Shown piece after piece: positions 52,701 to 64,000 of a stretch of DNA of 64,000 nt. Made by a program: the position numbers and the translations under genes. The stretch comes from Trichoplax sp. H2 (lineage: Eukaryota > Placozoa > Uniplacotomia > Trichoplacea). Positions within the stretch are counted from its first letter, which is position 1; each line of letters begins with the position of its first letter. Location: positions 62,001 to 126,000 of the forward strand of contig NOWV01000100.1 in the NCBI GenBank assembly GCA_003344405.1. Direction: 5' to 3'. Under the pieces are notes generated by a model. It had not been told where the DNA came from. It saw only the letters and a list, made by a program, of their open reading frames with translations, and searched no databases.

Positions 52701-53956
52701 TACTAGAATTTCCGATGTTGGATAAGATATTTTATTCGATTTTAAAATCTCAATAATGTTAAACGATAGTCTCATAGCTGCCTCAAGTACGGTATGATTG
52801 AGGGGAAACATTTGGGCCGAAAAATATAGAGTTCTATTTTTAAGTACATCAGTAATGTAAATAACTTTACACAATCAAATGCAGTACTTACTACTAACAA
52901 AATCATGTACTGCAGACATACCATATACGTAGAATATGCAGATGAACCAGTTTCAGTGAGAAGTATTTACTTATGATGTACAGTATAGTATATTAACTTG
53001 TTGACTTGTTATATTCCTGGTCATAAAAGTATGGGTCCGCGCTTGCTATTAGAGAAACAATATTACCATTATTTCCATTCTCACGGATGACGACAAGAAG
53101 CACTGACTAGTTTTAAGTGATCTACTTGTTTACCATATACGATGTGCTGAACATGCAATAAAACTCTTTTTATATAAATCCAAATATTTAGACCTTTATT
53201 CACAATATACCTACGATCAATTTTCGATGGGATTCTCACCCAGACATGATGAAGCAGTATGCCATGTGTATTGCCCGACATGCCAAGAAATTTGGCGTCA
53301 AGAAACCTGCAGTTTATTTTGATATATGGAAATCGCTAAACTATCGATTCCAACAACGGTTAGTCAATTCAAATATTGATTTGGTATCAGCTGAGTGGTC
53401 ACCATGGAAAGCGACATCGTGGATCATGCCTCATTTAAATAATTTAACATGGTGGACATCCGAAGAAATCGATTTGAAAATGAATTTATTGGATAAAACT
53501 TATAATTCGTCGATAAATTATATTGCTGATTTTCCAGGATTCAATATAAATAAGTTTATACCTGTAGACTATCGCGCTAATGTGACGGTATTACATGGAC
53601 AAATTCAAATTCAATTACATAATTATAAAACTATATTAATGAAAAATCAAAGTTGCCTATTACCTAGTAACTCAACGCATCAAATTACCGTTATTTCTAA
53701 TCAACCAGCAGTCTATTATTACCAATATGAAGACATTTCTTTTCAAAATAAGACCACTGTACACAAAGAGCATAAATTAATATTGAAGAAAATACTAAAC
53801 GATAGCCAGCGATCGCGTATGCTGATTGAAAATTCTCTATTTCATGCAGTCCATCATTATTTCTATCTTAAGAAACGCGTCTATAACCGAATAATTATTA
53901 AGACCGTTGCTGCACTAGATAATATATTGCATGAAATTCAATCATTCTTAAGCTAA
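49744..53956 (+). CDS. GGCX: Vitamin K-dependent gamma-glutamyl carboxylase, 6 exons, ~677 aa
   Basis: ER-membrane enzyme that uses reduced vitamin K, CO2 and O2 to convert Glu to gamma-carboxyglutamate in secreted or membrane substrates. Exons: 49744-49864, 49988-50309, 51261-51339, 51584-52195, 52409-52543, 53192-53956, all phase-consistent. Family landmarks: F-DI-ERG (46-52), a CIFPLFDFIKPL block with C67, LLDKTAWNNH (119-128; H128), SVDGLL, then YFYAGIKKF (179-187), whose Lys pair K185/K186 aligns with human Lys217/218, the proposed active-site base region. Further: HWIFSPF, GLYGYSWDMM, MKQYAMC (C449), YFDIW, RFQQR, WSPW, IADFPG. As I recall, the human enzyme has a Cys99-Cys450 disulfide; C67 and C449 occupy those places. 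The C-terminal region is shorter than in human (758 aa). Two donors are AAG|GTTATA and TGGTG|GTACGT; the first is weak but the frame across it is right. Ends 290 bp from the convergent SDR gene. Confidence 0.93.
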
Positions 53957-54246
53957 TAAGCCTCATCAAAATTTTTTGCTCCATGTAAGGGGAGTAACTC
54001 AAGTTGCAGCTTGCGCATAACACAATTACAGCATACACACTAGAGGCAAAATGATTAGCATGTATTTTACGAGTATTAGGTAGAACGGACATTATCATTT
54101 GCTATAAATTTTTATTACATCTCTACGTTTATTGATCCTGAATTTGTCCTTGACAATTACTTTCATATTGAATCTAGCTAAATATTTTTATCGCTTAGAT
54201 ATAAATGAGAATAAAGCAGCAATTAAAATTATCTATATTATGACAG

Positions 54247-55953
54247 TTATTGCTTACTTATAATGCGCATATTTGGAGTATAATGGCTGGACAATTTAAG
54301 GGAAATCCAATCCGCTAGGCTAGTTGGACAGCAGGACAACAATCGATAAAACATTGTAAAAGGTCCAACATAGTAAAACCTTTTTGGTTTCCTACTAAGT
54401 AAAGCATCTTCTACTGCCTCCACTACCGGACTTAGATCAGTTGGTATTTTCGTACAAAGTTTTTCGATTTTCTCTTCAACTAGTGAAGACAAGAGATCAA
54501 AGATTATCAGCTCATTTTCGTTCTATGTTTGTAAATTATATTGTTGAAGCTATAGCTCTGTCCTGTAATACTGTAAATTGACGAATTTACTATATCAAAT
54601 CACTAAAATTTGTAAATTCAAGATATCAGTTACATCATTTACAATAGTTGTGAGTCTCTATTTTGTAAGCTTTTGGCCGATCTAGACTAATTAAAGTTGA
54701 CAATCCATTTCTTGTTCTGATTAACTGGTGGATTAAGCCTACTTTGATGAATAAAGGCTATACAGTGAGTTATTGGATTCTATTGATGATACATTTGCAG
54801 TATATTTGTCTTTATTTGATTTCTTTCATTAAATAGAATAGTGTTTGTTATTTTGCAACTATGAATAAGTATAATTCTATATGCATGTATGTCGGGTAAT
54901 AGTAATATTATGATCTCTACTGTAATCACTTTTATATGCATCAATGCGTAACTAGACATCACCGAATAGATCCAGTCTTGAATACTAGTAGAATATCCCG
55001 TTAGTGATACTTTGCGTAAATAGATTGCTATTCCAATGCGTCCATAAAACTGAGGCTATTTTCGTGGTAGTAAAATATATCTGCATTTTACGCTACTAAA
55101 GTAATCGTAATTGCGGAATAATATTACTATCGATATTTACTGCTAGAACAACATATGCATCTTACAAGATATCGTAGTCTCTATCAGGTTTAATTCATGC
55201 AGATTTACCTTGTGCAAGAACCAACTTATAACTCTCTTTGACATCGTCACTAGCATCATTATATCTAGAGCGTGTTGATTCGATCATTCTGTCAGGGATA
55301 GTCATACCAGTTGCAAATCCTGTTGGACAAACACAATGAACTCCGACACCGAAGGGAAGCATTTCCAATCTTAATGCATTGCAGAAAGCCACTACACCAA
55401 ATTTAGAAACAGCATAGGCTCCAAATAATGGCGATGCGTGAATACCAGCTACACTTGCCATATTGACAATTCGACCTCTCTCTTTCTTGATTAAAGGTAG
55501 AAAGTGACATGTTACGTCAATTAGACCGAATAAATTGACATCAGCAAGTCGACGAAATGTATCAATTTTGAGCCAATCGATAAATGCAGTTTCACATAAT
55601 CCAGCATTATTGACGAGTCCCCATAGTCCTTGCCCTTCTGGTAATTGTGCATTAACTAAATTGACTGCTTGTTGAATTTGTTGGCTATCGGTAACATCGA
55701 GCTTGAAAGGAATCATACGATCAGCATAGCATTTTAATTGTTGTACTGACTCCTCTTTTAAGCAAGCAGCAAAAACATGAAAACCAAGCTGATGGCATCG
55801 CTCAGCAAATGCTCTGCCAAATCCACCATCGCATCCAGTAATCAGGACATACTTATCTTGGATATTGCTGACTTGATCCTTTTTGCTGAATACGTAAGCT
55901 AAACTAGCAAATAGAAAATTCGTTGCGGCTAAAGTAGTTGTAGCGTCCATCAA
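54247..55953 (-). CDS. Short-chain dehydrogenase, retinol / 17-beta-hydroxysteroid dehydrogenase type (SDR9C-like), 2 exons, 325 aa
   Basis: NAD(P)-dependent oxidoreductase of the family containing RDH5, RDH16, HSD17B6 and BDH1; the substrate is likely a retinol, steroid or short hydroxy acid and cannot be fixed from sequence. Exons: 55953-55209 and 54479-54247 (phase 1 junction, CAAG|GTAAAT to CTAG|TT). Features: an N-terminal hydrophobic segment (~8-22) fit for ER-membrane anchoring; Rossmann motif TGCDGGFG (39-46); ACL after beta-2 (63-65), as in this subfamily; LDVTD; NNAG 115-118; catalytic N140 (DVN), S167 (MASVAG), Y180 and K184 (YAVSK). The second exon gives the divergent C-terminal lid (about residues 250-325), with LSPVVEAVEDAL matching the family pattern. 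The catalytic set is complete, so the enzyme is probably active. The first of two adjacent Met codons is given as start. Confidence 0.92.
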
Positions 55954-56789
55954 TCAAGCTAACTCGTCGTCGCCAATTGCCGTTTTAATGAATTAATAAG
56001 TGTACTCACTGATTGTCAACAAACTTGGTTTGGTGGCGTTTAGTTGTTCTAGTTGAAGTTTTAATTTTCACCGTCGTAATCTCTGTTTAATTTTCACCGT
56101 CGTAATCTCTGTTTAATTTTCGTTGGGATGATATTCTAGATATATGCTTCGATGCACTGAAGAAGCTTCAGAAGGGATTGCTTATAGATAAAATGTGGAG
56201 CTGAGTAGCCGATGGGATGAGTAGTACTGAACCAATCGAGCTCTAAAATGCCAACTGTAAAGTTGAATAGTAAACACGTTGATTAAAAAGTTGCTTGTAA
56301 CATAGAAGGTAGAGTAGTACCGCTTCTATCAGCACAGAGACTAATATTAGAAGAGTAATTCTACTTTACAGTATATCAAGTTACAAAGTAGCTTTGCCGG
56401 ATCGACGAGGGTAGAGTATACCTACTTTTATATTCACTCCTTCTGCCAAAACCTCGGTCGTGACACGACACCACTGCAGGTAAATTAACAGACAGATCTT
56501 TAATAAAATGTAATTAATTTTCGGACAGCAATCTCCTTCAACAGAATGGACACCACTTCTGTTACGTATGTTGAGATAAACAGTGGACCCAATAATAGAT
56601 TCAATACTGTATCTATGATCAGCAAGAATTAATTACGTCCGTTTAGATAAACAGTGGACGCAAGAATAGATACTGTATCTAGAATGACAATTAATCAGCA
56701 AGAATCAGTAGGAAAAGATTGGTAAGTGAGACACTGCCAAGCATAAAATTCAGTCTTTACGCTAATCGCTTCCAGTTGTGTCAAATACT
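55954..56789. other. Intergenic with small tandem duplications
   Basis: Upstream of the SDR gene. It contains a 27-bp duplication TTTTCACCGTCGTAATCTCTG (56068-56120) and a degenerate repeat of CAGTGGAC-CAA-ATAGAT (56580-56700). No gene seen. Confidence 0.6.
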
Positions 56790-57690
56790 AATCACTCCCT
56801 TCCAATCTAGTGCGAAAAATTCAAGTACAACAGTGGATACAAAGCACACGATAGGAGAAAATCTGGATAATTTCTAGACGAAGCAATCTGGTGTGAAAAA
56901 TTCGAGTTCAACAGTCGATGCAAGGCACACTATTGAAGGAAAGCTGGACAATTTCTAGACGAAGCAATCTCGTCTAACAATTCGAGTTCAACAGTTGATG
57001 CAAGACACACTATTGAAGGAAAGCTGGACAATTTCTAGACGAAGCAATCTGGTCTAACAATTCGAGTTCAACAGTTGAAGCAAGGCACACTATTGAAGGA
57101 AAGCTGGACAATTTCTAGACGAAGCAATCTGGTCTAACAATTCGAGTTCAACAGTTGATGCAAGGCACATTATTGAAGGAAAGCCGGATAATTTCTAGAC
57201 GAAGCAATCTCGTCCAACAATTCGAGTTCAACAGTTGATGCAAGGCACACTATTGAAGGAAAGCTGGACAGTTTCTAGACGAAGCAATCTGGTCTAAAAA
57301 TTCGAGTTCAACAGTTGAAGCAAGACACACTATTGAAGGAAAGCTGGACAATTTCTAGGCGAAGCAATCTGGTCTAAAAATTCGAGTTCAACAGTTGATG
57401 CAAGACACACTATTGAAGGAAAGCTGGACAATTTCTAGACGAAGCAATCTGGTCTAACAATTTGAGTTCAACAGTCGATGCAAGACACACTATTGAAGGA
57501 AAGCTGGACGATTTCTAGACGAAGCAATCTCGTCTAAAAATTCGAGTTCAACAGTCGATGCAAGACACACTATTGAAGGAAAGCTGGACGATTTCTAGAC
57601 GAAGCAATCTCGTCTAAAAATTCGAGTTCAACAGTTATTGCAAAACACTTTTGAAGAAAAAGCTGGACAATTTCTGGACGAGGTAATCAG
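56790..57690 (+). repeat. Minisatellite, 80-bp unit, about 10-11 copies
   Basis: The landmark GAAGCAATCT occurs at 56880, 56961, 57041, 57121, 57201, 57281, 57361, 57441, 57521 and 57601, an almost constant 80-bp period, with degenerate units at both ends. Each unit holds TCGAGTTCAACAGTTGATG, CACACTATTGAAGGAAAGC and GGACAATTTCTAGAC. Copies differ at scattered sites (GTTGATG/GTCGATG/GTTGAAG; TCTGGT/TCTCGT), and some variants recur in different neighbours, as in a homogenising tandem array. 80 is not a multiple of three, so it does not encode a protein repeat. Confidence 0.96.
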
Positions 57691-57700
57691 AGGGCAACAG

Positions 57701-57724
57701 AGTCCTTCCTTCCTTCCTTCCTTC
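57701..57724 (+). repeat. (CTTC)n microsatellite
   Basis: Five to six CTTC units directly after the 80-bp minisatellite and before a foldback-like element. Confidence 0.9.
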
Positions 57725-57825
57725 ATCAGTTGCCGCAACTGCAATATCGACGGATAGTAAATAAGAAGGTACGTCTATACTGTCAGCAATTTGGATGGAA
57801 GCTTTTCATGTACCGTATGGATAAT

Positions 57826-58440
57826 GCAGCAACGTTTGATACACTCTACTGTCTAAAAGTCAAAGAAAAGGGTTCACAACTGGTCAACTTTGTTGTCCAA
57901 AATTGGCGTAATAGCAGCATCGATTGACAATAAATAATGAATTTGTGTAGGATAAGAATAGGTAAGATCTATGCTATTAATGATAGGATTTTATACTACT
58001 TTAGTAACGAGAAATAATAAAAAGATATCAGGTCATTTAGAGCATTTTCCTAGTATAATGTTCCATTCATAGAGTTCGGTATATAGAATAGACTAGCGGT
58101 TTATCATTACATAGTACTACATCAGTTTCTATCTGCAAGTCGACATACCATACAAAACTTGCAAGTAGACAATATCTAGTCAACACTCTATACCGAATGA
58201 TATGAATGGAACATAATACTCGAAAAATTCCCAAAACCATCTGATATTTGCTCGTTACTTCTCATCACTGCAATATTCTAGAAAATATATCCAATAGAGT
58301 AAAACTTAACTTATTCCTAAGCAATATAGAGTAATTATTGAATTTATAATCTGTATGTTAAGACCGCAAATTTTCAACAACAAAATTGACAAGTTGCAGC
58401 CAAGTTTCCTTCCATTTTAGACAGTATAGTGTATCAAACA
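57826..58440. repeat. Degenerate foldback (inverted repeat) element, ~615 bp
   Basis: GTTTGATACACTCTACTGTCTAAAAG-type sequence at 57826 returns inverted at ~58410-58440, the CAACTTTGTTGTCCAAAATTGG block near 57884 returns inverted near 58371-58395, and GATATCAGGTCATTTAG / GTTCCATTCATAGAGTTCGGTATA (58023-58085) return inverted at ~58180-58250. The centre is near 58120. The arms have many mismatches and indels, so the element is old. A 65-codon frame (57730-57927) in the left arm is not preserved in the other arm. Confidence 0.8.
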
Positions 58441-58571
58441 TTCATTCACATGCCATATAATAACTTATCTAACTGGCATAATCATTACTCACTATAGAAT
58501 AAGTGTGATTAAGCCAGCAGCTGGCACCACTACTAGCCACAGCTTCCAGTCAAACGGTCAGTAAAAGCAAC

Positions 58572-61500
58572 ATGGCGGATGACGAAACCATTCTATCCGT
58601 TTTCGCTTCTGATTTTCCAGGTATTTTACCGTAGCGAGCTCATGAATGAAATGCAATTGAGTTAGATTTATTATCAATCATTTACCAGATCAATTAATAT
58701 GAAGGCAATAGTGTTTTATAATGGCTGCTCTATTGCAAGTATTTGATTGAATGGAGCGTTCTGTCTTTGCAACGCCAATTCAAGTCAAGTCGCAAGCGCA
58801 AATAGAGTAAAATACAACATTAATTCCACTGTTGTGGCATCATTACTGATGTAATCTAGCTTGTAGACTTCATTGGTGTAACATTATTAGACTGTAATCT
58901 AGTTTGTTGCCTATCTACCAATGGATTTCAATCATTTTCAAGTTTGATCTTCTAATTGATTCGATCTACACATGCAGCTTCGTGGAGGAATAATGAAGAC
59001 TTTAAACGTTATGTAGCTCAGATGAGTTCCTGCTCTATCGACACTCTAGGTATGTACTTTGCCTTGGGTTAGCTCTACAGTAGTTGATATAAATTAATTG
59101 GGTAAAGTTACCATTTTGCGATACTAGAGTAAAGGAAGATATGCCATAATTTTAGTGATAATACGTATCTATCGACGTATACTTTTCGATATTCCTTCTA
59201 GTATCATTACAATTTTCAACTTTTTCCAATCATCATTACATAACAGTATTGGCATATTGTAAAGTATTCACTCCAACTATCTTTGCTAAAGCTAAACATG
59301 ATAACAAGTCAAGCGCTATATTAATAGTATAACATCCAATCCTTATATTAGCTACCGAACCTGAACGCCTAAAAGAAGAAGAAGAATTAATTGGTCGTCA
59401 AACTCAAGATTTAGCTTTCAACAATTATAAAACTTTTATTAAAACGGCGGAGTGCACTAATAGAGTCTTTCAAGAGGTAAGTCAACAAGAATTGGCTAGA
59501 GAAATTGACAACAAATTTATTAACGGATTGATAATTTTATATTAGAAAACAATACATTAATAAAGCTTGTGGCACCATGCCATGGGCACAAGTTATCATG
59601 TCTAATCTAGACAACTACACCTTTCCAAATACTCTGTGGTATTATAGTTTCTGCAGGTAGAGCAGCACGTCAACCTACTAATCAAGTCGATACCAGTTTT
59701 AAAAGAAAGTTGCCATGATTTTGTTAACGCAGCGCAGTCGATTAACTTAAGGTAAACTTCCTCACCGATTTGTGTCCTCGTTACAACGCATAACTAAAAA
59801 TCCGTTACAGGATCATCTATTAATATGCTATTGCTTATTGCTGTGACGTTCACGTCTATTAACGCCTATCCAACCGTCCCTTCTATAGCCGAAAGCAAAA
59901 TTCTGCCATTTTGTCACGGCATACGCAATTACTGGAAATTTTAGAAGTTCCACAGGTAGTGTAGGCATATAGATAGCGTTTGCTATGCTCACGACAATTG
60001 GTCAATAAAAACTTGTATAAATTCATGAGTGCGACTGGAGAGTTAATGAAACTGCTCCATTTCCTATACAGCTAATGGATACATCGGTCAGAAATTGCTA
60101 TTACGAGGAAGCTTTAGAATTGATCGAATATGTTAAAAGACTAGAAAAGAAGCTATCTTCTATTCCAGTTATCATGGTATATTTAATAAACACCCAGTTC
60201 TGATCATTACAGTTACACGCAAACTAATTGCTTCTTCTAATTATCAAATGAAATTTGCTTTTTATTCCTAACTTTAGAACATAGTAGAAGATGTCCGAGC
60301 TTCAACTCAGTTAATGTTAAATCAATTGTTACAACAACTTCATGATGATTTACAACTACCGGCATGCTTAAAAGTTATAGGATATATCCGTAGATTAAAT
60401 GTTTTTACCGAACCTGAATTAAGAATTAAATTCCTCCAAGTACGGCTTTAAGTTAGAAAATTACCAATGCTTACACTTTATAAAATCCAACTCAATATTA
60501 AAGTCCTTATTCATTCAAATAGGCTAGAGATACTTGGTTCAGGAAAATTTTAGATAACATTCCTGATGATGAACGTAAGTAACTCCTTTTTACCACTTAA
60601 AATATTTACTTTCGCCCTGCAATGCTAACATTGTGTTCATATCACTATATTTAGCTTACTATCATATAAGCAAGACAATCGAAGTTAGTCGGGTCCATCT
60701 CTTTGACATTATCACCCAATACAGAGCTGTCTTTCCTGACGATGATCCGCTGTTGTCAACTGGATCTGGCAACCAAGCTAACAAAACTAAACCTGTTGCT
60801 ATTTTTTATTGCTGGCTTATTCAAAAAGTTAGAAAAATACTCCTTCTTATTACTGGATATAAACTGACCTGATGTTGGTTGAGCCAACCAACATCTGTGC
60901 GTTAATATCAACATGCCTTCTTAAATGTTACTTATCACTTTTGTATTAATCGATAGGTAAAAGATTTTCTATCCACATTGGATTGCGACTTGTCACGAGG
61001 TGTTGGTGGTCGCTTAGATTCGTTGCTAGGCCAGTGTATGTATTTTGGACTATCTTTTAGTCGTGTTGGAGCGGATTTTAGAAATTTGTTAGCACCACTT
61101 TTTCAGCGGACAGTAATGAAAGGCTTTTCGCGAACGGTCGAAGATGCTACAACTCAGTATGTCAATATTCAGCCATTCTTAAATAGTATATTAGTTGTCA
61201 ATTGCGCAGACTGATTCATCTGAGGGTGCCATTTATTTTGAAGGTTTCAAGATAGTTTAAAGTCTTACAAACTCGTTAGGCCGTCTACTGTTGTTGCTAG
61301 TATGGTTTCTAAATATGAAATTTCGAAACGTAAAGTACGTAGTTATGCTGCACTCAAATTGTTCACTATTGCCGTCAACGTAGCCTATTATTGTCGAACT
61401 GCCTTCTTTAATTATACTTGCACCGTATGATAATTTGGATTATAGGAATCGGATTTATCACCCCCTATGATTCTTCTAGAGTTTGATCCATTAGCAGGAT

Positions 61501-62141
61501 ACACAAACTCTGTCTTGGCTGCATTCAACGAAATTAGATTATGCGCTCCGGTAGCCATTGCCCCAGCAGTAGCGAAAAAATTGCAGGGGTCACTCGTTAC
61601 TTGTGCAATTACGATATGTGACTATTATAGGTAAGTCATCATCATAATATTAGTATAAAAAATACTATTATCATAAAGGAACTTTTTCCATTTCTACAGG
61701 TTGGAATCCACTACGTTAAATCAAGATGAATTTAACCTCCTCACTCGGTTTTGTGATCTTTACGCTAATACATTGGTTCCTTATTTAGCTCGATGTTTGA
61801 GCGCTTTATTTTCTACAACATCAATTAATTCATTACTGGGTCAAACTGTGGCTCAACAGGAAGGATCAGTAACGAATGGTAGTGGAAGAATTGATGTTGA
61901 TGAAATATTCAATGTATTAAAACCATTCCTGCCTCAAAAACCTCCCGTCACTGTTTATCGTAATAGTAGTCTAGAAAATATAACGAAAAAAGACTCAGTT
62001 GATACAGAATCCAATGCAGTAAAATCTTCAGAATCACATGCAGAATCAGATACAGTAAAGGTATCAGAATCGCCTAGAGAGGATGTTGATGATATTGCCA
62101 CAACATCGGATGCTAGTGAGGAACACAAACATTCAGATTAA
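58572..62141 (+). CDS. COG8: Conserved oligomeric Golgi complex subunit 8, 13 exons, ~595 aa
   Basis: COG8 is part of lobe B of the COG tethering complex on the cytosolic face of the Golgi, which captures intra-Golgi retrograde vesicles and so supports glycosylation. Exons: 58572-58620, 58978-59049, 59352-59476, 59657-59751, 59889-59955, 60072-60176, 60278-60439, 60523-60574, 60655-60827, 60957-61156, 61244-61304, 61446-61630, 61700-62141; every junction is phase-consistent. Recognisable COG8 blocks in order: [20 protein letters not shown] (exon 3), [16 protein letters not shown] (exon 5), [12 protein letters not shown] and SSIPVI (exon 6), [19 protein letters not shown] (exon 7), [10 protein letters not shown] (exon 8), [17 protein letters not shown] (exon 9), [23 protein letters not shown] (exon 10, in parts), PPMILLEF and [11 protein letters not shown] (exon 12), VPYLARCL (exon 13). 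The last ~60 residues are Ser/Glu/Asp-rich and poorly conserved. Human COG8 is ~612 aa. The start has a good context (AACATGG). An AATAAA at 62147-62152, six bases past the stop, is a likely polyadenylation signal. Confidence 0.95.
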
Positions 62142-62146
62142 ATCTC

Positions 62147-62152
62147 AATAAA
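62147..62152 (+). promoter_or_regulatory. Polyadenylation signal of COG8
   Basis: AATAAA located 5 bases after the COG8 stop codon. Such a short 3' UTR is plausible here, though AATAAA is common by chance in AT-rich DNA. Confidence 0.5.
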
Positions 62153-64000
62153 TATTGACGACTGTTATGCGCGTAGACGTGAAAATTAATTACTACCATT
62201 ATTGAATGTCTATTTAATAACGTACGAATCACTCTCCTAACTTTAATAATGTAAATAAAATTACAATATATCGATTTGCTATCAGTATGTGTGGAATTGA
62301 TGAGAATAAGATTGTATATAGTATACATTAAATGTGATCTACTGAACTGTATTTGCAATACAAGAAATTAGCGTCAAGTTCTATCGCAGGTGTTGTATAT
62401 GTCATGTCTTGTAACCCATGTCGTAACGTTTATTATTGAGGTATTGATCATAGAAATTTTTGACTATCCTTTTCTACCCAATTTTATTAACACCAAATAG
62501 GTTCATGAAAAGGAAAATTACATTCAAATCATGACTTTGTCTACAGACTGTATATACGATAAAGACTCATAATCGTACCTATAACTGACAGGCAGTATAT
62601 AATATCGTTAGCATTAGATCACGAAACGTATCTACTAATACTTTAAACTTGGCACTGCTATGACTTTAAACCTGAGCAAAGATCTGTCCCATAGCGCAGT
62701 ATAGCAAAACATAATTTGATAGCCTTAAGAATGTTTCTAGCCTTCGTTAATGACCGCTGGAGTTACTAGATGCACCTTAATTAGCTAATTTGAGAAGACC
62801 TATCTTCTTAATGTAGTATACGCGCATTCTAAATTAGCACCCTATTATAATTTAGCTGCAAACACAGCTTTACAAAGACAAAAATAAATTTATATGTGGC
62901 GCTAAGCAAATCGTAAATATGACGTCAATTAATTGATTTTAAATTTCTCAACACAATTTTAGTCATTTTTCTAAAATCTTACTACCTGCGGCCGTACTTG
63001 TTAGATGCATTACGTAATTGGACAGACTGCCACACTGTTTGCTTCCGCACAAAGAGACTGAACTATTTATATGCATCCTTATTGAGCTATTACCAACACT
63101 ATTGATGCAGTATATTCTCATATCATCTAGTGAGCTAATCTAAAGGATAAGGAAGCTGAATGTCATAAAAGAATGTAAATAAATAGTATTCCTGGGTATA
63201 GTTTTGTTAGATTTTAGACTAGCAACTATGCTTCTACGTGAATATCTCCCTTTACTGATTTTTTTTCAATCCCTTATATACCTTTGCTTATCGGATACGT
63301 AACCAAAACTCGTGCCGTGATGTAGCCGATAAGAATGAATTCAAAGAATCATGCAATTAGATAATAAGGCGCTCTAGTAATAACTCAATATAAATTCGCA
63401 ACAGCTTTTAACTACAAGTGTTCTAAAACTACGAAGGCTAAACCTTCATTGTTATTAATTTACATTTCAATACCTACTACAAGTGTCAAATATACTGTAT
63501 TAGCTATTATAGTCAAAACAGCTTCTTATTGATTGATTGATTCACAGCGCTAAGTCAATATTCTGATTCCGATTCAGTAAACATAGTATCAAATAACCAA
63601 TCACTCGGGAATAAATCTTGAATAGATTATCGTAGTGTCATGAACTCTTGATTTCAAAACTGCATGTAACTTAAACTTACTTAAAATCAACATTTTTCAC
63701 CTGTAAACAATTGATCTAATTTAGTTGGCGATGGTGGAGAATTGTACCTATCGGCCAAACAGTATAAAATACTCGAAAATTCACTTACTTAGTAGAAATT
63801 GCTGTTATAACTTTAGCAGAATCGATAAAAGGATGATGTGGTTGTCCAGTTGTATATAAGTAATCTGATCACATGATTATTTTAATTGTCTATAAAAAAA
63901 TTTAGTGCAATTTTTTCATGTATGAGTAATACTAGCTAAATATATTATTTTTTAGTCTATGATTGTATTGTATCAGTTGCAAGTAAATTGTGAACAACCA
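62153..64000. other. Intergenic to window end
   Basis: No gene, RNA or repeat recognised in the last 1.85 kb. Confidence 0.5.

Noticed and set aside
56790-57690. Possible CRISPR-like array or protein repeat
   Set aside because: Units are contiguous 80-bp repeats without unique spacers, in a eukaryote, and the period is not a multiple of three.
57730-57927. 65-codon frame MPQLQYRR...
   Set aside because: It sits in the left arm of a degenerate foldback and the frame is broken in the mirrored arm.
1-64000. tRNA, rRNA and transposase genes
   Set aside because: I scanned by eye for tRNA B-box-like GGTTCGA and for transposase or reverse transcriptase motifs and found none convincing; tRNAscan-SE and RepeatMasker would settle it.

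Overview
The window looks like nuclear DNA of a simple animal, most probably the placozoan Trichoplax. It is AT-rich (by eye about one third G+C). Four housekeeping-type genes carry short AT-rich introns with GT..AG ends and encode proteins clearly related to vertebrate COG8, PSMD9, gamma-glutamyl carboxylase and APAF1. Four receptor genes have no introns. Two runs of exactly 20 N mark contig joins of a draft scaffold. The species is inferred from the overall character of the sequence, not proven.

Layout. 1-26.8 kb: gene-poor, with three intronless class A GPCR genes on the + strand (4384-5439, 12981-13952, 23567-24676). They share signature residues and form a dispersed local subfamily. The first lies between two facing copies of a ~626 bp repeat arm (1-144 and 10569-11194). 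26.8-40.2 kb, minus strand: a 7-exon PSMD9 gene (26820-28559), a GTAC microsatellite, a ~270-bp tandem array (28957-30200), then a 19-exon APAF1-like gene (31218-40229; CARD, NB-ARC, long degenerate propeller). 40.2-49.7 kb: a 96-bp duplication, a complete foldback element (41394-42842) containing a mis-joined gap, one atypical GPCR (44553-45599) and 4 kb with no recognised gene. 49.7-64 kb: a 6-exon vitamin K-dependent carboxylase gene (49744-53956, +), a convergent 2-exon SDR retinol/steroid dehydrogenase (54247-55953, -), an 80-bp minisatellite, a second foldback, and a 13-exon COG8 gene (58572-62141, +).

I assembled the five multi-exon genes by hand, joining open reading frame pieces at GT..AG sites and requiring intron phase to match at every junction. 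All junctions agree in phase, and the summed lengths are 200 aa (PSMD9), 1439 aa (APAF1-like), 677 aa (GGCX), 325 aa (SDR) and 595 aa (COG8). The neighbours do not form an operon or shared pathway; proteasome assembly, apoptosome, ER carboxylation, retinoid/steroid metabolism and Golgi tethering are simply adjacent. I found no tRNA, rRNA, CRISPR or transposase gene. The most noteworthy items are the APAF1-like protein with its very divergent propeller, the GPCR lacking most class A microswitches, and the foldback arms that bracket a GPCR gene.
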